A DNA stretch of 64,000 bases from Pedobacter sp. WC2423. GTDB lineage: Bacteria; Bacteroidota; Bacteroidia; Sphingobacteriales; Sphingobacteriaceae. The notes beneath the pieces were generated by a model. The model saw nothing but the letters and a program-made list of their open reading frames with translations. It was not told the origin of the DNA and made no database searches. Below, piece after piece: positions 51,301 to 56,800 of this stretch. The translations under genes were made by a program, and so were the position numbers. The DNA lies in NCBI RefSeq assembly GCF_040822065.1, contig NZ_CP162005.1, positions 310,001 through 374,000 on the forward strand, written 5' to 3'. Position 1 is the first letter of the stretch, and each line of letters opens with the position of its first letter.

Positions 51301-53833
51301 CAAACATTACATTTTAGCTGGTATCACACATAGTTTTGTGGCCACAGGCCTGGTTAAAGAAATAGTTGATGCCTTGCAGCAACAAAATCATGTGTTGCAA
51401 TATCTGCTCACAGGTGGTGATCGTTTACCACCAGTAGATGTAACTCATTTATCATACGCACTGGTCAATAATTATGGGCCAACAGAAAATACAGTAGTCG
51501 CTACTCATTATGCTTTATCAGCAGCTACAAATGGTACGCTGCCATTTATTGGTAAGCCAGTATCCAATACCAAAGCTTACATTCTTGATGCTAATCTGGC
51601 CCCTGTTGCTATAGGAACACCTGGTGAGCTTTGTATCAGCGGTATGCAGCTGGCAAGAGGTTATCTGAATTTACCAGAATTGACAGCAGAAAAGTTTGTT
51701 GCCCATCCATTCCTGGCCGGAGAAAGGTTATACCGTACCGGAGATTTGACACGCTGGTTGGCAGATGGAAATATTGAATATCTGGGAAGAACAGATGAAC
51801 AGGTGAAAATCAGAGGCTACCGTATAGAACTGGGAGAAATAGAAACGGTATTACTGCAAAATGAACTGGTTAATCAGGCTGTCGTGATAGTGAATCCGGA
51901 TGATCAGGGCAATAAGCGTTTAGTAGCTTACATTGTACCATCGGGTGCATTTAACAGACAGCTTTTAGAAGAATATCTGAAAACACGTTTACCAGTTTAC
52001 ATGGTGCCTGCATTATGGGTAGAATTAATAACTATTCCACTGACAGCGAATGGAAAAGTAAACCGTAAAGCTTTACCTCAGCCTGTTGCTGATGGTGAAA
52101 TTGATACCACATCATATGTGGCTCCACGTAATGAAACCGAGGCCGGATTAGCGGGGATCTGGCAGGAATTGCTGGGCATCAGCAAAGTAGGTATACACGA
52201 TAATTTCTTTAGATTGGGTGGTGACTCTATTATCACGATACAAGTGGTAAGCCGTGCTAAATGGATAGGTTGTAATCTGAAACCTAAAGATGTATTTATG
52301 CATCAGACTATCGCAGAGCTGGCAATTATTGCTGTTGCACGTAAAAATACAGCAGGGCTGGTTAAAGGGGAGCAGGGACAGCTGGAAGGAACAGCAGGCC
52401 TTGCACCGATTCAGCAATGGTTTTTTGAAGAAGAGCTGGTCAATAAACATGCAATCAATCATTTCAATCAGAGTGTGTTACTAAACCTGGACAAACGTAT
52501 TGATCAGGAAATGTTATCCGATATTTTGGAGCAATTACAAGCGCATCATGATGCGCTCAGGTTCTCTTACCATAAGAATGAAAATCAATGGGTTCAGACT
52601 TACAGTGATGAATCTGTACAGCTGAGTTATGAAGATCTGACCGTAGTGGCTAAATCGGCATTGGAAGAAACCATTGCTGAAAACTGCGAAAATTATCAGG
52701 CTGGATTAGACATTACTAACGGTCCGCTAATCCAGTTTGTCTGGATGGAAACTCCTGATTTTGAGTTGTATAATCGCTTGCTTTTTGTAGTGCATCACCT
52801 TGCAGTAGATGGGGTTTCGTGGCGTGTTTTACTGGAAGATATGGAACGCTTGCTGGAAGCGGGGTTGAAGAAAGAAAGTATCAGCCTGGGTGAAAAAAGC
52901 AGTTCTTACAGACAGTGGCATAATCAGTTGGTACAATACGGAAAGTCTTCGGTGTTACGCTCCCAATTGCCTTACTGGAAAGAGGTAGTCCGTTCAGCAA
53001 CCTATTTGCCAACGGATAAAACTCCGGAAACTCTGGTTATGTTAAAAGACGCAGGCTCATTCTCTATAGAGTTAGATACGGTGTTTACCCAGCAGTTATT
53101 ACAAGAAGCTTCAACAGTTTACAATACAGGAATAAATGACTTGTTATTAACGGCGCTGGCCTTGACGATTAACGGCTGGAGTGGTGAAAAACAAGTAGTG
53201 ATCGGACTGGAAGGCCACGGAAGGGAAGAGTTGGGAATTGATATGGATACAAGCCGTACGGTAGGCTGGTTCACTAATCTTTACCCGGTATTGCTGACTA
53301 CTGATGCAATTGAAAGTAATGACACTGGTAATCTGATTAAAAGTATCAAAGAGCAGCTCCGCCAGGTTCCTGACAAAGGCATTGGTTATGGCGTGCTGAA
53401 ATATATCAACAGAGAACCCGCACTTCAGGATGCTGCACCGTGGAATATTATCTTTAATTACCTCGGTCAGTTTGATCATATCACCAGTGCAGCAGGTGTG
53501 TTTACTTATGCAGAAGAGTCTGCTGGCCGGGAAATCAGTGCCAGTTACCCGATGCGGGAATTGATTTCTGTGACCGGACTGGTACAAAACGGGCAGCTTT
53601 CTCTGAACTGGAGTTACAGTAACTGGCATTTTGAAAGTTCTACTATTGAATCACTGGCTGTGCTTTATATGGTTCGTCTAAAAGAGCTGATTACACATTG
53701 TATCACACAGGCCGGAAGTCCTCAGTCATTCACACCTTCTGATTATGGATTAACAGGGGAAGTGAGTTATCAGCAAATGGACAAATTTTTAAATAGCGAC
53801 GAGGGAGATCTCGAAGACATCATTAGTTTTTAA
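30311..53833 (+). CDS. Seven-module nonribosomal peptide synthetase (modules 1-7)
   Basis: The 7840-aa enzyme has the order Cs-A-T, then five C-A-T, then C-A-T-E. All condensation domains keep HHxxxDG, and all A domains keep the A3 loop TSGSTG and the NGK or SGK lysine. Carrier serines sit at residues 1005, 2047, 3090, 4141, 5221, 6258 and 7306. Pocket residues read by comparison with GrsA suggest X-Phe-X-Thr-Thr-X-D-Leu, where X shares D-I-W-(E/Q)-(M/L)-T-A-D-D and is probably 2,4-diaminobutyrate. A condensation domain before the first A domain indicates lipo-initiation, that is, N-acylation by a fatty acid. The protein ends in an acidic tail (DEGDLEDIISF) suited to dock with the next synthetase, which starts 10 bases later. 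No frameshift is visible in 23.5 kb. Confidence 0.97.
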   Translation: MSLHTFPLHPAQQDVYIDQLINTEAPYYNVGGYIRLTGPLDKEKFIIAVNSALEVFDALKMRFDLNDPVPVVYIDDTYQKFELPELIFEEGENKRAEIEQWIKERLAIPFEVKKENILTEQYLISVTDQEHLYYFKLHHLITDGYGVSGLNQYVAKKYKALVSGEDVVFKHPSYIEEAARASAYYSSDAYAAEGDYWKKKLEKRPSPMLSSRYATDEKWNTKCDTFIMEFTAAERSKLEALQVKTKASVQQLTLAALMIYFSSIQDQSEFVFGIPLHRRRTKQLRVIPGMFTGVIPFLGSCAPGTKVIDLLKSIAASQREDYRNQNYLIGDLSRHFKINAVEDALIEIVVNYAPMDFQLDFGDGLTGIANNVPSGHLPFPMEMFWYDYGQQQPLQLRMDFQVQYFDQKEVGLMAERILFMLDQFDYMLDSDISEINTLPGKERELLKSLSYSPDSSFSRDPKMLTELLDEQAALRPDAVAIVLEGTELTYKQLEERSNQLSHYLHGLGIKKDTIIPICIERSIEMLIAIVGVMKAGAAYVPVDTSYPAERINYMLEDTAAELMICSKETKAQLTGQIQVITIEEGSSVFAGQPADHAAVIPEGKDLSYVIYTSGSTGKPKGVMVEHAGMINHLFAKIEDLQMNAETVLAFTASYTFDISVWQMFAALLCGGRTVIYTDELIYKPSALIGAVAQDQITILELVPSYLAAVLQEDMDIPLEKLRYLMVTGEVVNQHVLSLWFSHRYYADIPVVNAYGPTEASDDITHHIMYDTPLHINVPLGKPVRNLRIHIFDEAMQLAPMGIPGEICVAGIGVSRGYLGRPELTNEKFIKDPFSTDPKERMYRTGDLGRWLPDGAIEYLGRIDDQVKIRGYRIELGEIEHALQQSGLISQSVVIAKEDITGNKRLLGYIVPVTSYDKDAVLDYLKEKLPAYMIPALVELEQLPLSANGKIDKKALPDATAEAVITTEYIAPRNQTEEFLAVQWQQLLQISSVGVCDNFFELGGHSLLGMRLIAAITRELQVVITMKKLFLYPTIAALAAHIAQQEKGAQLTITPQPRTMGMPLSFSQEGLWFIDQLEGSSHYHIPLVLKLKGKLNTEALQLALKDIVSRHEILRTVIGQQDGIGYQQVQSADYWKTEDINTDQDLQAALTAFMYRPFDLSADYMLRAGIIPAGTDEHILAITIHHIAADGWSTPIIICELSALYNHHAGHQNSLLPQLPLQYADYAIWQRNYMTGKVLKAEQEYWRKQLSGIEPLNLATDFTRPPVQSKKGAILEVETGNDLLQKLNHFNREQNVTLFMTLMSVCQALLYRYTSQEDICVGTPLAGRKQQEVESMIGFFVNTMAIRNQANGSLSFTELVKMVKETLLEGYEHQDLPFDEVVKVAGENWDISRSPVFQVMFLLQDAMDLSGIKLEGISATTENVEHSIAKFDLSFIVTEKKDGLTLSIEYCTALFERDTIARMAAHYIQLLEAAAGSPALEIGQLKLLTAEEEHQLLHEFNQPVNRIARNRTILDIFTANVNATPDATAVWYQQTQVSYQELDKLSNHLGHYLRDQGVKEDSLVPIYLDRGLEMIIGIMGILKAGAAYVPVDTQYPAERVRFMLEDINSNWCLTSAAFAEDLQEISAAEQLDITILDYATISSLHQKGTKIKTSLWPHNLAYMIYTSGSTGTPKGVLVEHGGVVNLASSQAKALRLVPGMRTLQFASFGFDASCYELFNTLLTGGCLVIPEKEDILSADRFSKFMNDYGVEVVTLPPSYLNIIKDNIPVSIQTIVSAGEALNSEAARKIQSYGIRLVNAYGPTENTVCATLSDDPVKAKGRVVIGKPIANVSIHILDGSGQLVPAGVPGELHIGGVQVARGYFNRAELTAEKFITDPFMQHGRLYRSGDLARWLPDGNIEYLGRTDDQVKIRGYRIELGEIAAVIQQSKLVKESVVLAKVNGDGNKQLVAYIIPAENYKREELTAYLKQILPEYMIPLVVELELFPMSTSGKVDRKALPDPAGELLRKKAYVAPGNLTEQVLAVIWEDLLAIESAGVNDDFFELGGHSLLAIRLIAAIRKQLLAELAVKDIFIHRTIASLAIHIQQQENSVLLPALTPQVRPVHIPLSFSQERLWFIDRLEGSTHYHISTVLNIKGKVNREALQYALQTIVNRHEVLRTVIREEDGVAYQHILAADQWTLSEVVNTEGIHELAHQPFDLAADHSLRAGLMQLTTDEYTLLITMHHIASDGWSVAILARELSGLYGAYIENREHQLLSLPIQYADYALWQKAYVTGEVLKQQKQYWTNKLSGLSPLNLATDYPRPAVQSTNGALLGFTLDSELTAQLNSLTQAQGATLFITMMAAFKVLLYRYSGQTDICVGTPLAGRKQQEEENLIGFFVNTLAVRSDLSDNPVFTDLLQQVKGTLLEGYDYQDMPFEKIVEAVATTRDLSRHPLFQAMFVLQNMPDEIAFELGDLSLTTTDLEETTAKFDLVFTVVPKGEELLLGIEYGTDLFSAETIQKMAGHYNQLLKAIVANPEQRTGTLNILTDQEEKELVKISSGQLITYADELTFVHAFQAQVKNTPDAPALRFEEEVLSFAALNERANQLAHYLRTKGVKRDSMVPICMNRGLDMIVAVVGIWKAGGAYVPVDPKYPQDRISYMLADCEATVVIADPVSQLVLPSDLNVTVITLAHDLEIWQSQPVDSPELITAPGDLAYVLYTSGSTGKPKGVLVEHAGLFNHLLAMVDEFTMNEKTMLAFTAPYTFDISVWQMVNTLICGGCTIIYPESLIMRPDALIRTVDQQEVTLLQLVPSYLNAVLHEDTEVTLSALQYLLVTGEAVTRQLLSLWFAHPHFKSIQVVNAYGPTEASDDVSFYFMNDTPDAVNIPVGVPIQNLRLYVLDSAGQQCPIGIPGEICVAGIGVARGYLKRPELTAEKFVEDPLHAGERMYKTGDLGRWLPDGNMEYLGRMDDQVKIRGFRIELGEIESVLQDHPLVAQAVVVAKADESGIKRLIGYVVPEEGADRDELAEYLKERLPEYMVPVIFMMEVFPLTANGKIDKKALPDVASAALREYAAPRDQSEQQLAEIWERLLEIPQAGIYDNFFERGGHSLLVIRLIAAIRKEMQTELLVKDVFIRPTLHELAAYIRLMGLTELNAGITVQKRPEFIPLSYSQERLWFIDQLEGSIHYHIPAVFRLNGIVNQQALSCALQQIINRHEALRTVIGAKEGVPFQHILAPDQWQLEELTIEGKLHDQISAFIDRPFVLSADHMLRAGLIQLEQEEHILVVAIHHIASDGWSSAIIVSELSELYTAYLENTTAALTLPEVQYADYAIWQRQYLKGAVLESLQHYWKQQLSGLEPLALPTDFIRPVVQSTKGAMLTFNIDPELSKALNQLSQQQGTTLFMTLMSVLQVLLYRYTGQEDICVGTPVAGRSRQEVEELVGFFINTIAIRAGLNENISFTELLQQVKTTLLEAYEHQELPFEKVVDTVVKSRDMSISPLFQVMFVLQNVPDHAGWAMPGLTLTEDEVELTTAKFDLIFNMEEGEDGLILHIEYCTDLFRPATISRMAGHFEQLLRAVTTSPAQQISVLPLLTSPEKLTLLQTFTGVQADYPKEETIVSLFEAQALQTPDAIAVSYETSQLTYRQLQERSNQLGHYLSSIGVVKETLVPLCMNNGLDMIVAILGVLKAGGVYVPMDPAYPEDRIQYMVEDTAAAIVISNSADSFVLKTIDAIRVLVEMDTDFEMISSYSTESVPVAVNAEDLAYIIYTSGSTGRPKGVLIEHRNVVRLFETETPLYDFNAQDVWTMFHSFCFDFSVWEMYGALFYGGRLVMVPKNISRDITLFAELLVKEKVTVLNQTPSSFYVLQDYLVTYTDTIAVRYVIFGGEALNPGKLRQWKEAYQDCSLINMYGITETTVHVTYQLLDDQHLNSSASIIGKTIPTLSAYILDAKQHPVPIGVPGELYISGAGVARGYLNREELSAERFIANPFEAGERLYRTGDLARWYPDGNIEYLGRMDDQVKIRGFRIELGEIESCLQESGLVSNSVVLARTGHSGDKQLVGYVVPEAAFSKEAVQNWLGTRLPEYMVPAIWVMMEDIPLTSNGKVNRKALPEPEVDKLLSTVYEAARNETEEKLSAIWQELLGAERIGIHDNFFELGGDSISIIRVVSKIKQLFNKEVKVFEVYKAATIAQLGTVVDSKPALLNSRVLYDQLTAEIAELKDTMLPKLENAAAIEDVYPMSDIERGMIYVSLLNPKEALYHDQFVCPVPVTFDADLLKRAYELLAVKHSILRTAFKLDVDGNDLQLVHKRIDVVVPSFDLKELEDDAVKSAVELYLEEERATPFIPEKAPLWRAAVFTQKDQHLLAFQFHHAILDGWSLASLNTELFNLCNQLIREPEQVVLPLLKCTYKDFIIESLIAKNSDDHTQFWKNELEDYKRLDIFTAENDFQVLNHQFDADLVTLLKERTKQDNISLKGLAMGAYLYALNLLTQEDELTVGLVTNNRPLVEDADQLLGCFLNTNPFRLKISARELTWSSYFEAIEAQLLSLKERDRTSLFEITKATGEQSSHDNPFFDALFNYINFHVYNKLDAGIAATIAEESAEEELAIAGYELTNTYLDCTVNTTGDTFSIQYILRKKLKSGKKLAELLEYFNNIIQAYLNNYTGLVRESEILPVQEAAQLLKVFTGVPAGYPLEETIVSLFETQAIKTPDAVAVSYETSHLTYRQLQERSNQLGHYLCGIGLTKEMLVPVCMSNGLDMIVALLGVLKAGGAYVPMDPAYPQDRIQYMVEDTAATIVISNSTDSETLKSISSIRKLVEMDTDQELISQYSVSPVMVNVNPDNLAYVIYTSGSTGRPKGVLIEHVNVVRLFETESPLYDFNELDVWTMFHSFCFDFSVWEMYGALFYGGRLVIVPKHISRDTTLFAQLLVEEKVTVLNQTPSSFYVLQDYLVTYTDTIAVRYVIFGGEALNPGKLKPWREAYTDCLLINMYGITETTVHVTYQLLDEEHLNSSASIIGKTIPTLSAYILDLQQNLVPIGVPGELYISGAGVARGYLNREELTAERFIANPFVAGERLYRTGDLARWYPDGNIEYLGRIDDQVKIRGFRIELGEIESALQQSGLVSNSVVLARTGHSGDKQLVAYVVPEKEFDKEAVQNWLGSRLPEYMVPAIWVLMEEIPLTSNGKVNRKELPDPQAGALSANEYLAPRSATEVKIAAIWQQLLAVPRMGIYDNFFELGGHSLLAIRLLGAMRRDLKVEMQVKELFAHATIAALAAYADKKSDRILLPAITVQPKPERIPLSFGQERLWFIDQLEGSTHYHIPAVLKMQGRVNKEALQYAIQQVINRHEILRTVLLQAPYGGMVEQQVLPSDLWQLEEIAESAIVDFIDRPFNLAADHMLRAGLVILAEDEYMLAIVMHHISSDGWSVSLLVNEITTLYNAYTTQQVVSLAPLPIQYADYALWERAYLTGAVLAQQQAYWEKQLAGLEPLELPADYPRPAVQSTNGAVLRFEIEKELTSGLHALGNQQSATLFMTLFASFQVLLHRYSGQENICVGTPVAGRRQQEAEELIGFFVNTLAIHTDLSGNPSFVNLLQHVKTTLLDGYEHQDMPFEKIVEAVVKTRDLSRSPLFQVLFVMQDTVVTLTDGFHEIAISAVENEHVVAQFDLTFTLAEEAGVLQLSIDYCTDIFAQETIARMGRHYQQLLRSVVEMPSQDIAALVMLTQEEENTLQQIGQGPLVAYPQEETFVSLFEKQAANTPDAVALMYENDTLTYQQVNERANQLAYHLITLGVKPDILVPVCITRSPEMIISILGVMKAGAAYIPVDTNYPPHRISYLLEDAKATLVISNSTVSHVIPATSAKLILMDVDSGMLKQYSTANPAVMAAPQDLSYVIYTSGSTGTPKGVLVEHDGMLNHLFAKVNDLQLNAASVLAYTASYTFDISVWQMFAALLCGGRTVIYDDVLILKPVSFLEQVAEDEITILELVPSYLRALLQEELDIKLEKLQYLLVTGEAVNQPLLEQWFSHPLYGNIPVVNAYGPTEASDDITHFIMHETPVGNSVPLGKPVQNLHISILDKSGRLCAFGIPGEICVTGVGVSRGYLNRAELTAEKFVTNLQGERMYKTGDLGRWLADGTIEYLGRIDDQVKIRGYRIELGEIEKVLLQHEQVTAAVVVVKSGNLIGYITGAAADKDVIRQYLLQKLPEYMVPVLVELEQLPLTANGKVDRKLLPDPSAALLVNNLYAAPRNETEQTLVTIWEELLETTAVGVHDNFFERGGHSLLAIRLLALIRSRLKVELVVKDIFVYPTIAGQADFLLAQHPADLLPPVTAQVRPQHIPLSFSQERLWFIDRLEGTVHYHIPGVFKLQGELNRESLQYAIQQIVNRHEVLRSVIHWSEEDNSAYQQILAQNQWQLAAIEPESGPEDLTTAIQSFIQAPFDLSADHMLRAGLVTRSETDHLLVLVTHHIASDGWSEGILVKELTELYNAHVEKRDTSLLPVPLQYADYAMWQRNYLQGTVLTKQLDYWTTQLADTTILDLPVDLTRPAVQSTNGAMADFKLDTVLSWQLLQFSQQQGTTLFMTLLAAFKVLLYRYSGQDDIAVGIPVAGRKQEEVEGLIGFFINTLAIRTNLSGEPAFSDLLKQVKETLLEGYTYQDTPFEKVVDAVVENRDISRTPVFQVMFVLQNTPEEAEVKLGEMVLSAEDIEHTSSKFDLTFVLKENEDGLDLSIEYCTDLFHKATIARMAGHYEQLLQAILSGPEQQINSINFLTAGETQQVLEDFATAPVNYPVETTESLVSLFKKQALGNPDAIALVAENISLTYGELDRKSDQLAQELKGKGVSAEQLIPVCLDRSPELIISILGILKAGGAYVPVDAGYPQDRIVYMLADCNSSLVITNNKYAGLCQREDASLLLIEELDAIWNKKEAVSNLEILPNQLAYVIYTSGSTGRPKGVMVEHHSVVNLVKWHIGAYEVTAESKATAMASIGFDAFGWEIWPYLCAGSTLHLLDDDTRLSPEEVAKHYILAGITHSFVATGLVKEIVDALQQQNHVLQYLLTGGDRLPPVDVTHLSYALVNNYGPTENTVVATHYALSAATNGTLPFIGKPVSNTKAYILDANLAPVAIGTPGELCISGMQLARGYLNLPELTAEKFVAHPFLAGERLYRTGDLTRWLADGNIEYLGRTDEQVKIRGYRIELGEIETVLLQNELVNQAVVIVNPDDQGNKRLVAYIVPSGAFNRQLLEEYLKTRLPVYMVPALWVELITIPLTANGKVNRKALPQPVADGEIDTTSYVAPRNETEAGLAGIWQELLGISKVGIHDNFFRLGGDSIITIQVVSRAKWIGCNLKPKDVFMHQTIAELAIIAVARKNTAGLVKGEQGQLEGTAGLAPIQQWFFEEELVNKHAINHFNQSVLLNLDKRIDQEMLSDILEQLQAHHDALRFSYHKNENQWVQTYSDESVQLSYEDLTVVAKSALEETIAENCENYQAGLDITNGPLIQFVWMETPDFELYNRLLFVVHHLAVDGVSWRVLLEDMERLLEAGLKKESISLGEKSSSYRQWHNQLVQYGKSSVLRSQLPYWKEVVRSATYLPTDKTPETLVMLKDAGSFSIELDTVFTQQLLQEASTVYNTGINDLLLTALALTINGWSGEKQVVIGLEGHGREELGIDMDTSRTVGWFTNLYPVLLTTDAIESNDTGNLIKSIKEQLRQVPDKGIGYGVLKYINREPALQDAAPWNIIFNYLGQFDHITSAAGVFTYAEESAGREISASYPMRELISVTGLVQNGQLSLNWSYSNWHFESSTIESLAVLYMVRLKELITHCITQAGSPQSFTPSDYGLTGEVSYQQMDKFLNSDEGDLEDIISF
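30326..33430 (+). other. NRPS module 1: starter C - A (Dab predicted) - T
   Basis: The first C domain (~residues 5-440, H138/H139 in HHLITDG) has no upstream carrier and is probably the acyl-CoA-accepting starter type. The A domain reads D-I-W-E-M-T-A-D-D from FDISVWQ, LELVPS, MVTGE and NAYGPTEASDD. The two Asp residues at the base of the pocket suit a substrate with a side-chain amino group. Carrier Ser1005 is in GGHS. Confidence 0.75.
33488..36560 (+). other. NRPS module 2: C - A (Phe predicted) - T
   Basis: The A domain reads D-A-Y-T-V-A-A-V-C from FDASCYE, VTLPPS, IVSAGE and NAYGPTENTVC. This is close to the phenylalanine pocket of GrsA (D-A-W-T-I-A-A-I-C), with Tyr instead of Trp at position 239. 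The C domain has HHIAADG and carrier Ser2047 is in GGHS. Confidence 0.75.
36600..39690 (+). other. NRPS module 3: C - A (Dab predicted) - T
   Basis: The A domain reads D-I-W-Q-L-T-A-D-D, almost the same as modules 1 and 6; Gln instead of Glu at position 278 is the notable change. The C domain has HHIASDG and carrier Ser3090 is in GGHS. Confidence 0.72.
39750..42830 (+). other. NRPS module 4: C - A (Thr) - T with GGDS carrier
   Basis: The A domain reads D-F-W-N-I-G-M-V-H from FDFSVWE, LNQTPS, VIFGGE and NMYGITETTVH, the well-known threonine code. Carrier Ser4141 lies in GGDS rather than GGHS, a form usually seen when an epimerase or an unusual condensation domain follows. Confidence 0.88.
42955..46075 (+). 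other. NRPS module 5: atypical C - A (Thr) - T
   Basis: The A domain again reads D-F-W-N-I-G-M-V-H (Thr) and is a close copy of that of module 4. The C domain differs from its neighbours: it opens with VYPMSDIERGMIY instead of PLSFSQERLWFID and has HHAILDG. A preceding spacer (~4160-4215) is also longer. Carrier Ser5221 is in GGHS. Confidence 0.85.
46130..49190 (+). other. NRPS module 6: C - A (Dab predicted) - T
   Basis: The A domain reads D-I-W-E-L-T-A-D-D and groups with modules 1 and 3. The C domain has HHISSDG and carrier Ser6258 is in GGHS. Confidence 0.72.
49245..53720 (+). other. NRPS module 7: C - A (Leu) - T - E
   Basis: The A domain reads D-A-W-F-L-G-N-V-V, the established leucine code. 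Carrier Ser7306 is in GGDS. The epimerase (~7335-7800) has H7495/H7496 in HHLAVDGVSW, EGHGRE and RTVGWFT, so it should be active and yield D-Leu. Confidence 0.88.
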
Positions 53834-53842
53834 AATTATTAC

Positions 53843-56800
53843 ATGGAAATCAAAGAATTCATAGCGGAACTATATAGCAGACATTTCTCTTTAAACGTAC
53901 AAGATGGTAAACTCACTTTAAGAGGAGATAAGAACAAATTGACAAATGAACAGATCGCTGCAATCAGAAGTGATACGGAAGTTATCAATTATATCAAAAA
54001 CAATAAACAAGAGCTGATAGACTATCTGGAGCATGCAGAGGCACCGGAAACCAGGAAACGTCATGAAAGTATATCTGCTATTTACCGGTTGAGCGGCTTG
54101 CAGGAAGGAATGCTTTTTCATGGTTTATACGATGGTGAGGCTGCTGCTTATCTGGAACAATTTACTTGTGATTTATCACAGGTAAATACTGGTTTGCTTC
54201 AGGAAAGCTGGAAGTTATTGTTAAAGCGTCATACTATTCTGCGCAGCAGTTTTGATTATGAATCTCTGGGGATGCCGGTTCAATGTGTTCATGAAGAGGT
54301 GATCCTGCCTTTTCAAGTAGTGGATTTACGTCAGCATAGTCCGGAGATTCAACAAGAGGACATCGCTTTATTCATAGCAGAAGATCTGAAAAAAGGAATC
54401 GACTTTAAAAAGCCGCCATTGATGCGTATCAGCTTATTGCAAACTGGTGAAGATACTTTTTTCATGGTATGGACTTATCACCATATTCTGCTGGACGGCT
54501 GGTCTATGTCCGTATTAATGGAAGAATTACTAGCGTATTATGAACTGCTGGCAAATGGTCAGGAAGTGAAAATAACGGAACAGGATAAATATGAAGATTA
54601 TATCCGCTACATAGAAAGCAGAGGTTTAGGGGCACAGGAAGAATACTGGCGTACTTATATGCAAGGTGTAGAAGCGGGAAGTTTATTGCCATTTATTCAA
54701 ACGCCGGAAGGCAGTACAAGGGGAGCAGGGATTTTTAAGGAAGAGCTGCTTGTGCTGGACCAGCAAATTAAAGAAAAGGCTGATGCTTATATAAAAGTTG
54801 CTGGTTTGACCTTGAATACACTGATACAAGGGATATGGGCTTTTATTCTGCACAATTATACGGGTAAAACAGACGTAACTTATGGAGTCACTGTATCCGG
54901 ACGTCCGGAAGAACTGTCCAATATGGAAACCAGGGTCGGAATGTATATCAATACCCTCCCTTTACATACCGTTGTAAAACAGGCTACAGCAATCACTGAG
55001 TGGTTAGCTTCGATTCAGGATGGACAGATTATGTCCAGAGAATATGGCTATACCGCGTTAAGTACGATCCAGCAATGGACTGGGGTTACCGGAGATTTAT
55101 TTGATAGTATACTGGTTTTTGAGAACTATCCCGTTGGTAAAAGCGGCTCATCCGGCCCGGGAAAACTGGTAGTGGATAATGTGGTGATTAAAGAGCACAA
55201 TAATTATCCGCTGTCTATCATCGTAGCGGTAACAGAGGAGATTAATATTTTATTCATGTACAATGAGGAAATACTAGGCGGAATATATGTGCAGCAGCTG
55301 AAAAGACATTTTGAACAAGTGTTGTCACAAATTATATCCTTTAAAAAAGACAAAGTCGGCGATTTGTTATTGGTAGAAGGGGAAGATAAAGAACAGTTAT
55401 TGCATCATTTTAATGATACCTTATCTGTATATGAGCAGGAAGATTCTATTGTTTCATTATTCAGGAAGCAGGCAGAACTGACGCCTTCAGCGATAGGCCT
55501 GGTGTTTCTGGATTCAAAACTAACCTATGCTAAATTGGAGGAACGCAGTAATCAGTTAGCGAACTATCTGGTTGAAAAAGGAGTAATTACCGGAATGCTG
55601 GTGCCGCTTTGTATGGACAGAAGCCTGGAAGTGATGATTGCTATTCTGGCGATATTGAAAGCAGGAGCTGCCTATATGCCAATTGATCCGGGATATCCTG
55701 AAGAACGGATCCGCTTGATGTTGTCAGAAAGCAGCAGCCCGGTAGTGGTGACCACTTCGGACTATGCAGATCTGCTGGAAACACTGCGTGAGGATATTGA
55801 AACACTAAGTTTAGATAAGCTGGCTTATCAGTTACATCAAAGGCCTGTGACACCAACGGGTATTGTCCTTTCTGAACAGGATCTGGCTTACGTCATTTAT
55901 ACTTCTGGTTCTACAGGTCAGCCTAAAGGCGTAAAAGTAACACATGGAAATGTGGTGAGTTTAGTTCGGGGAGTTAACTATGTTTCTTTGGGTAAGGATG
56001 ATGTGCTGTTGTCAACCGGAGCACCTTCTTTTGATGCAACTACCTTTGAATATTGGGGAATGCTGCTTAACGGTGGCCGCCTGGTTTTATGCGAAGAGCA
56101 GACTTTGCTTGATCCTGTACTGTTAAAAAATGAAATACGTAAGCAACAGGTTACTCAAATGTGGTTTACCGCAGGCTGGTTTAATCAGTTGGTAGAAACA
56201 GCTGTTGATGTGTTTGAAACACTGTCTGTTATCCTGATAGGCGGAGAAAAATTATCGGCGAAACATGTACGTAAATTACAGGAAATTTATCCTGCTATTG
56301 ACATCATTAATGGTTATGGCCCTACAGAAAATACTACTTTTTCTCTAACCTACCCGATTAAACCAGGGTTTGACAACAATATTCCTATAGGTTTTCCATT
56401 AAGTAACCGTACCGTTTATGTTTTAAATGAGCAGCAGCAATTGTTGCCAATTGGTGTAGTTGGTGAAATTTATCTGGGTGGTGCTGGTTTATCTGCGGGT
56501 TATCTGAACCGGCCGGAACTGACTGAAGAAAAGTTTATTCCGCATCCTTTCTCTGTAAAAGCAGGGGAACGTTTGTATAGAACAGGCGATTTGGGCAAAT
56601 GGCTTCCGGATGGCAGCATTGCTTATGAAGGCCGGATTGATGAACAGGTGAAAATCCGCGGTTTCCGTATCGAGCTCGGGGAAATCGAAAGTGTACTGCA
56701 AAAATGTGAAGGAGTAAGCCAGGCGGTAGTCACCGTTTTGACTGACGAAGAAGGAAGTAAGCGTCTGATTGGTTATATAGTGCCGGAGGGGGCTTATAAT

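Noticed and set aside
53147..53629. 160-aa minus-strand frame inside the first NRPS gene
   Set aside because: It runs antisense through the epimerase domain, has no recognisable motif, and is one of many such shadows in this long gene.
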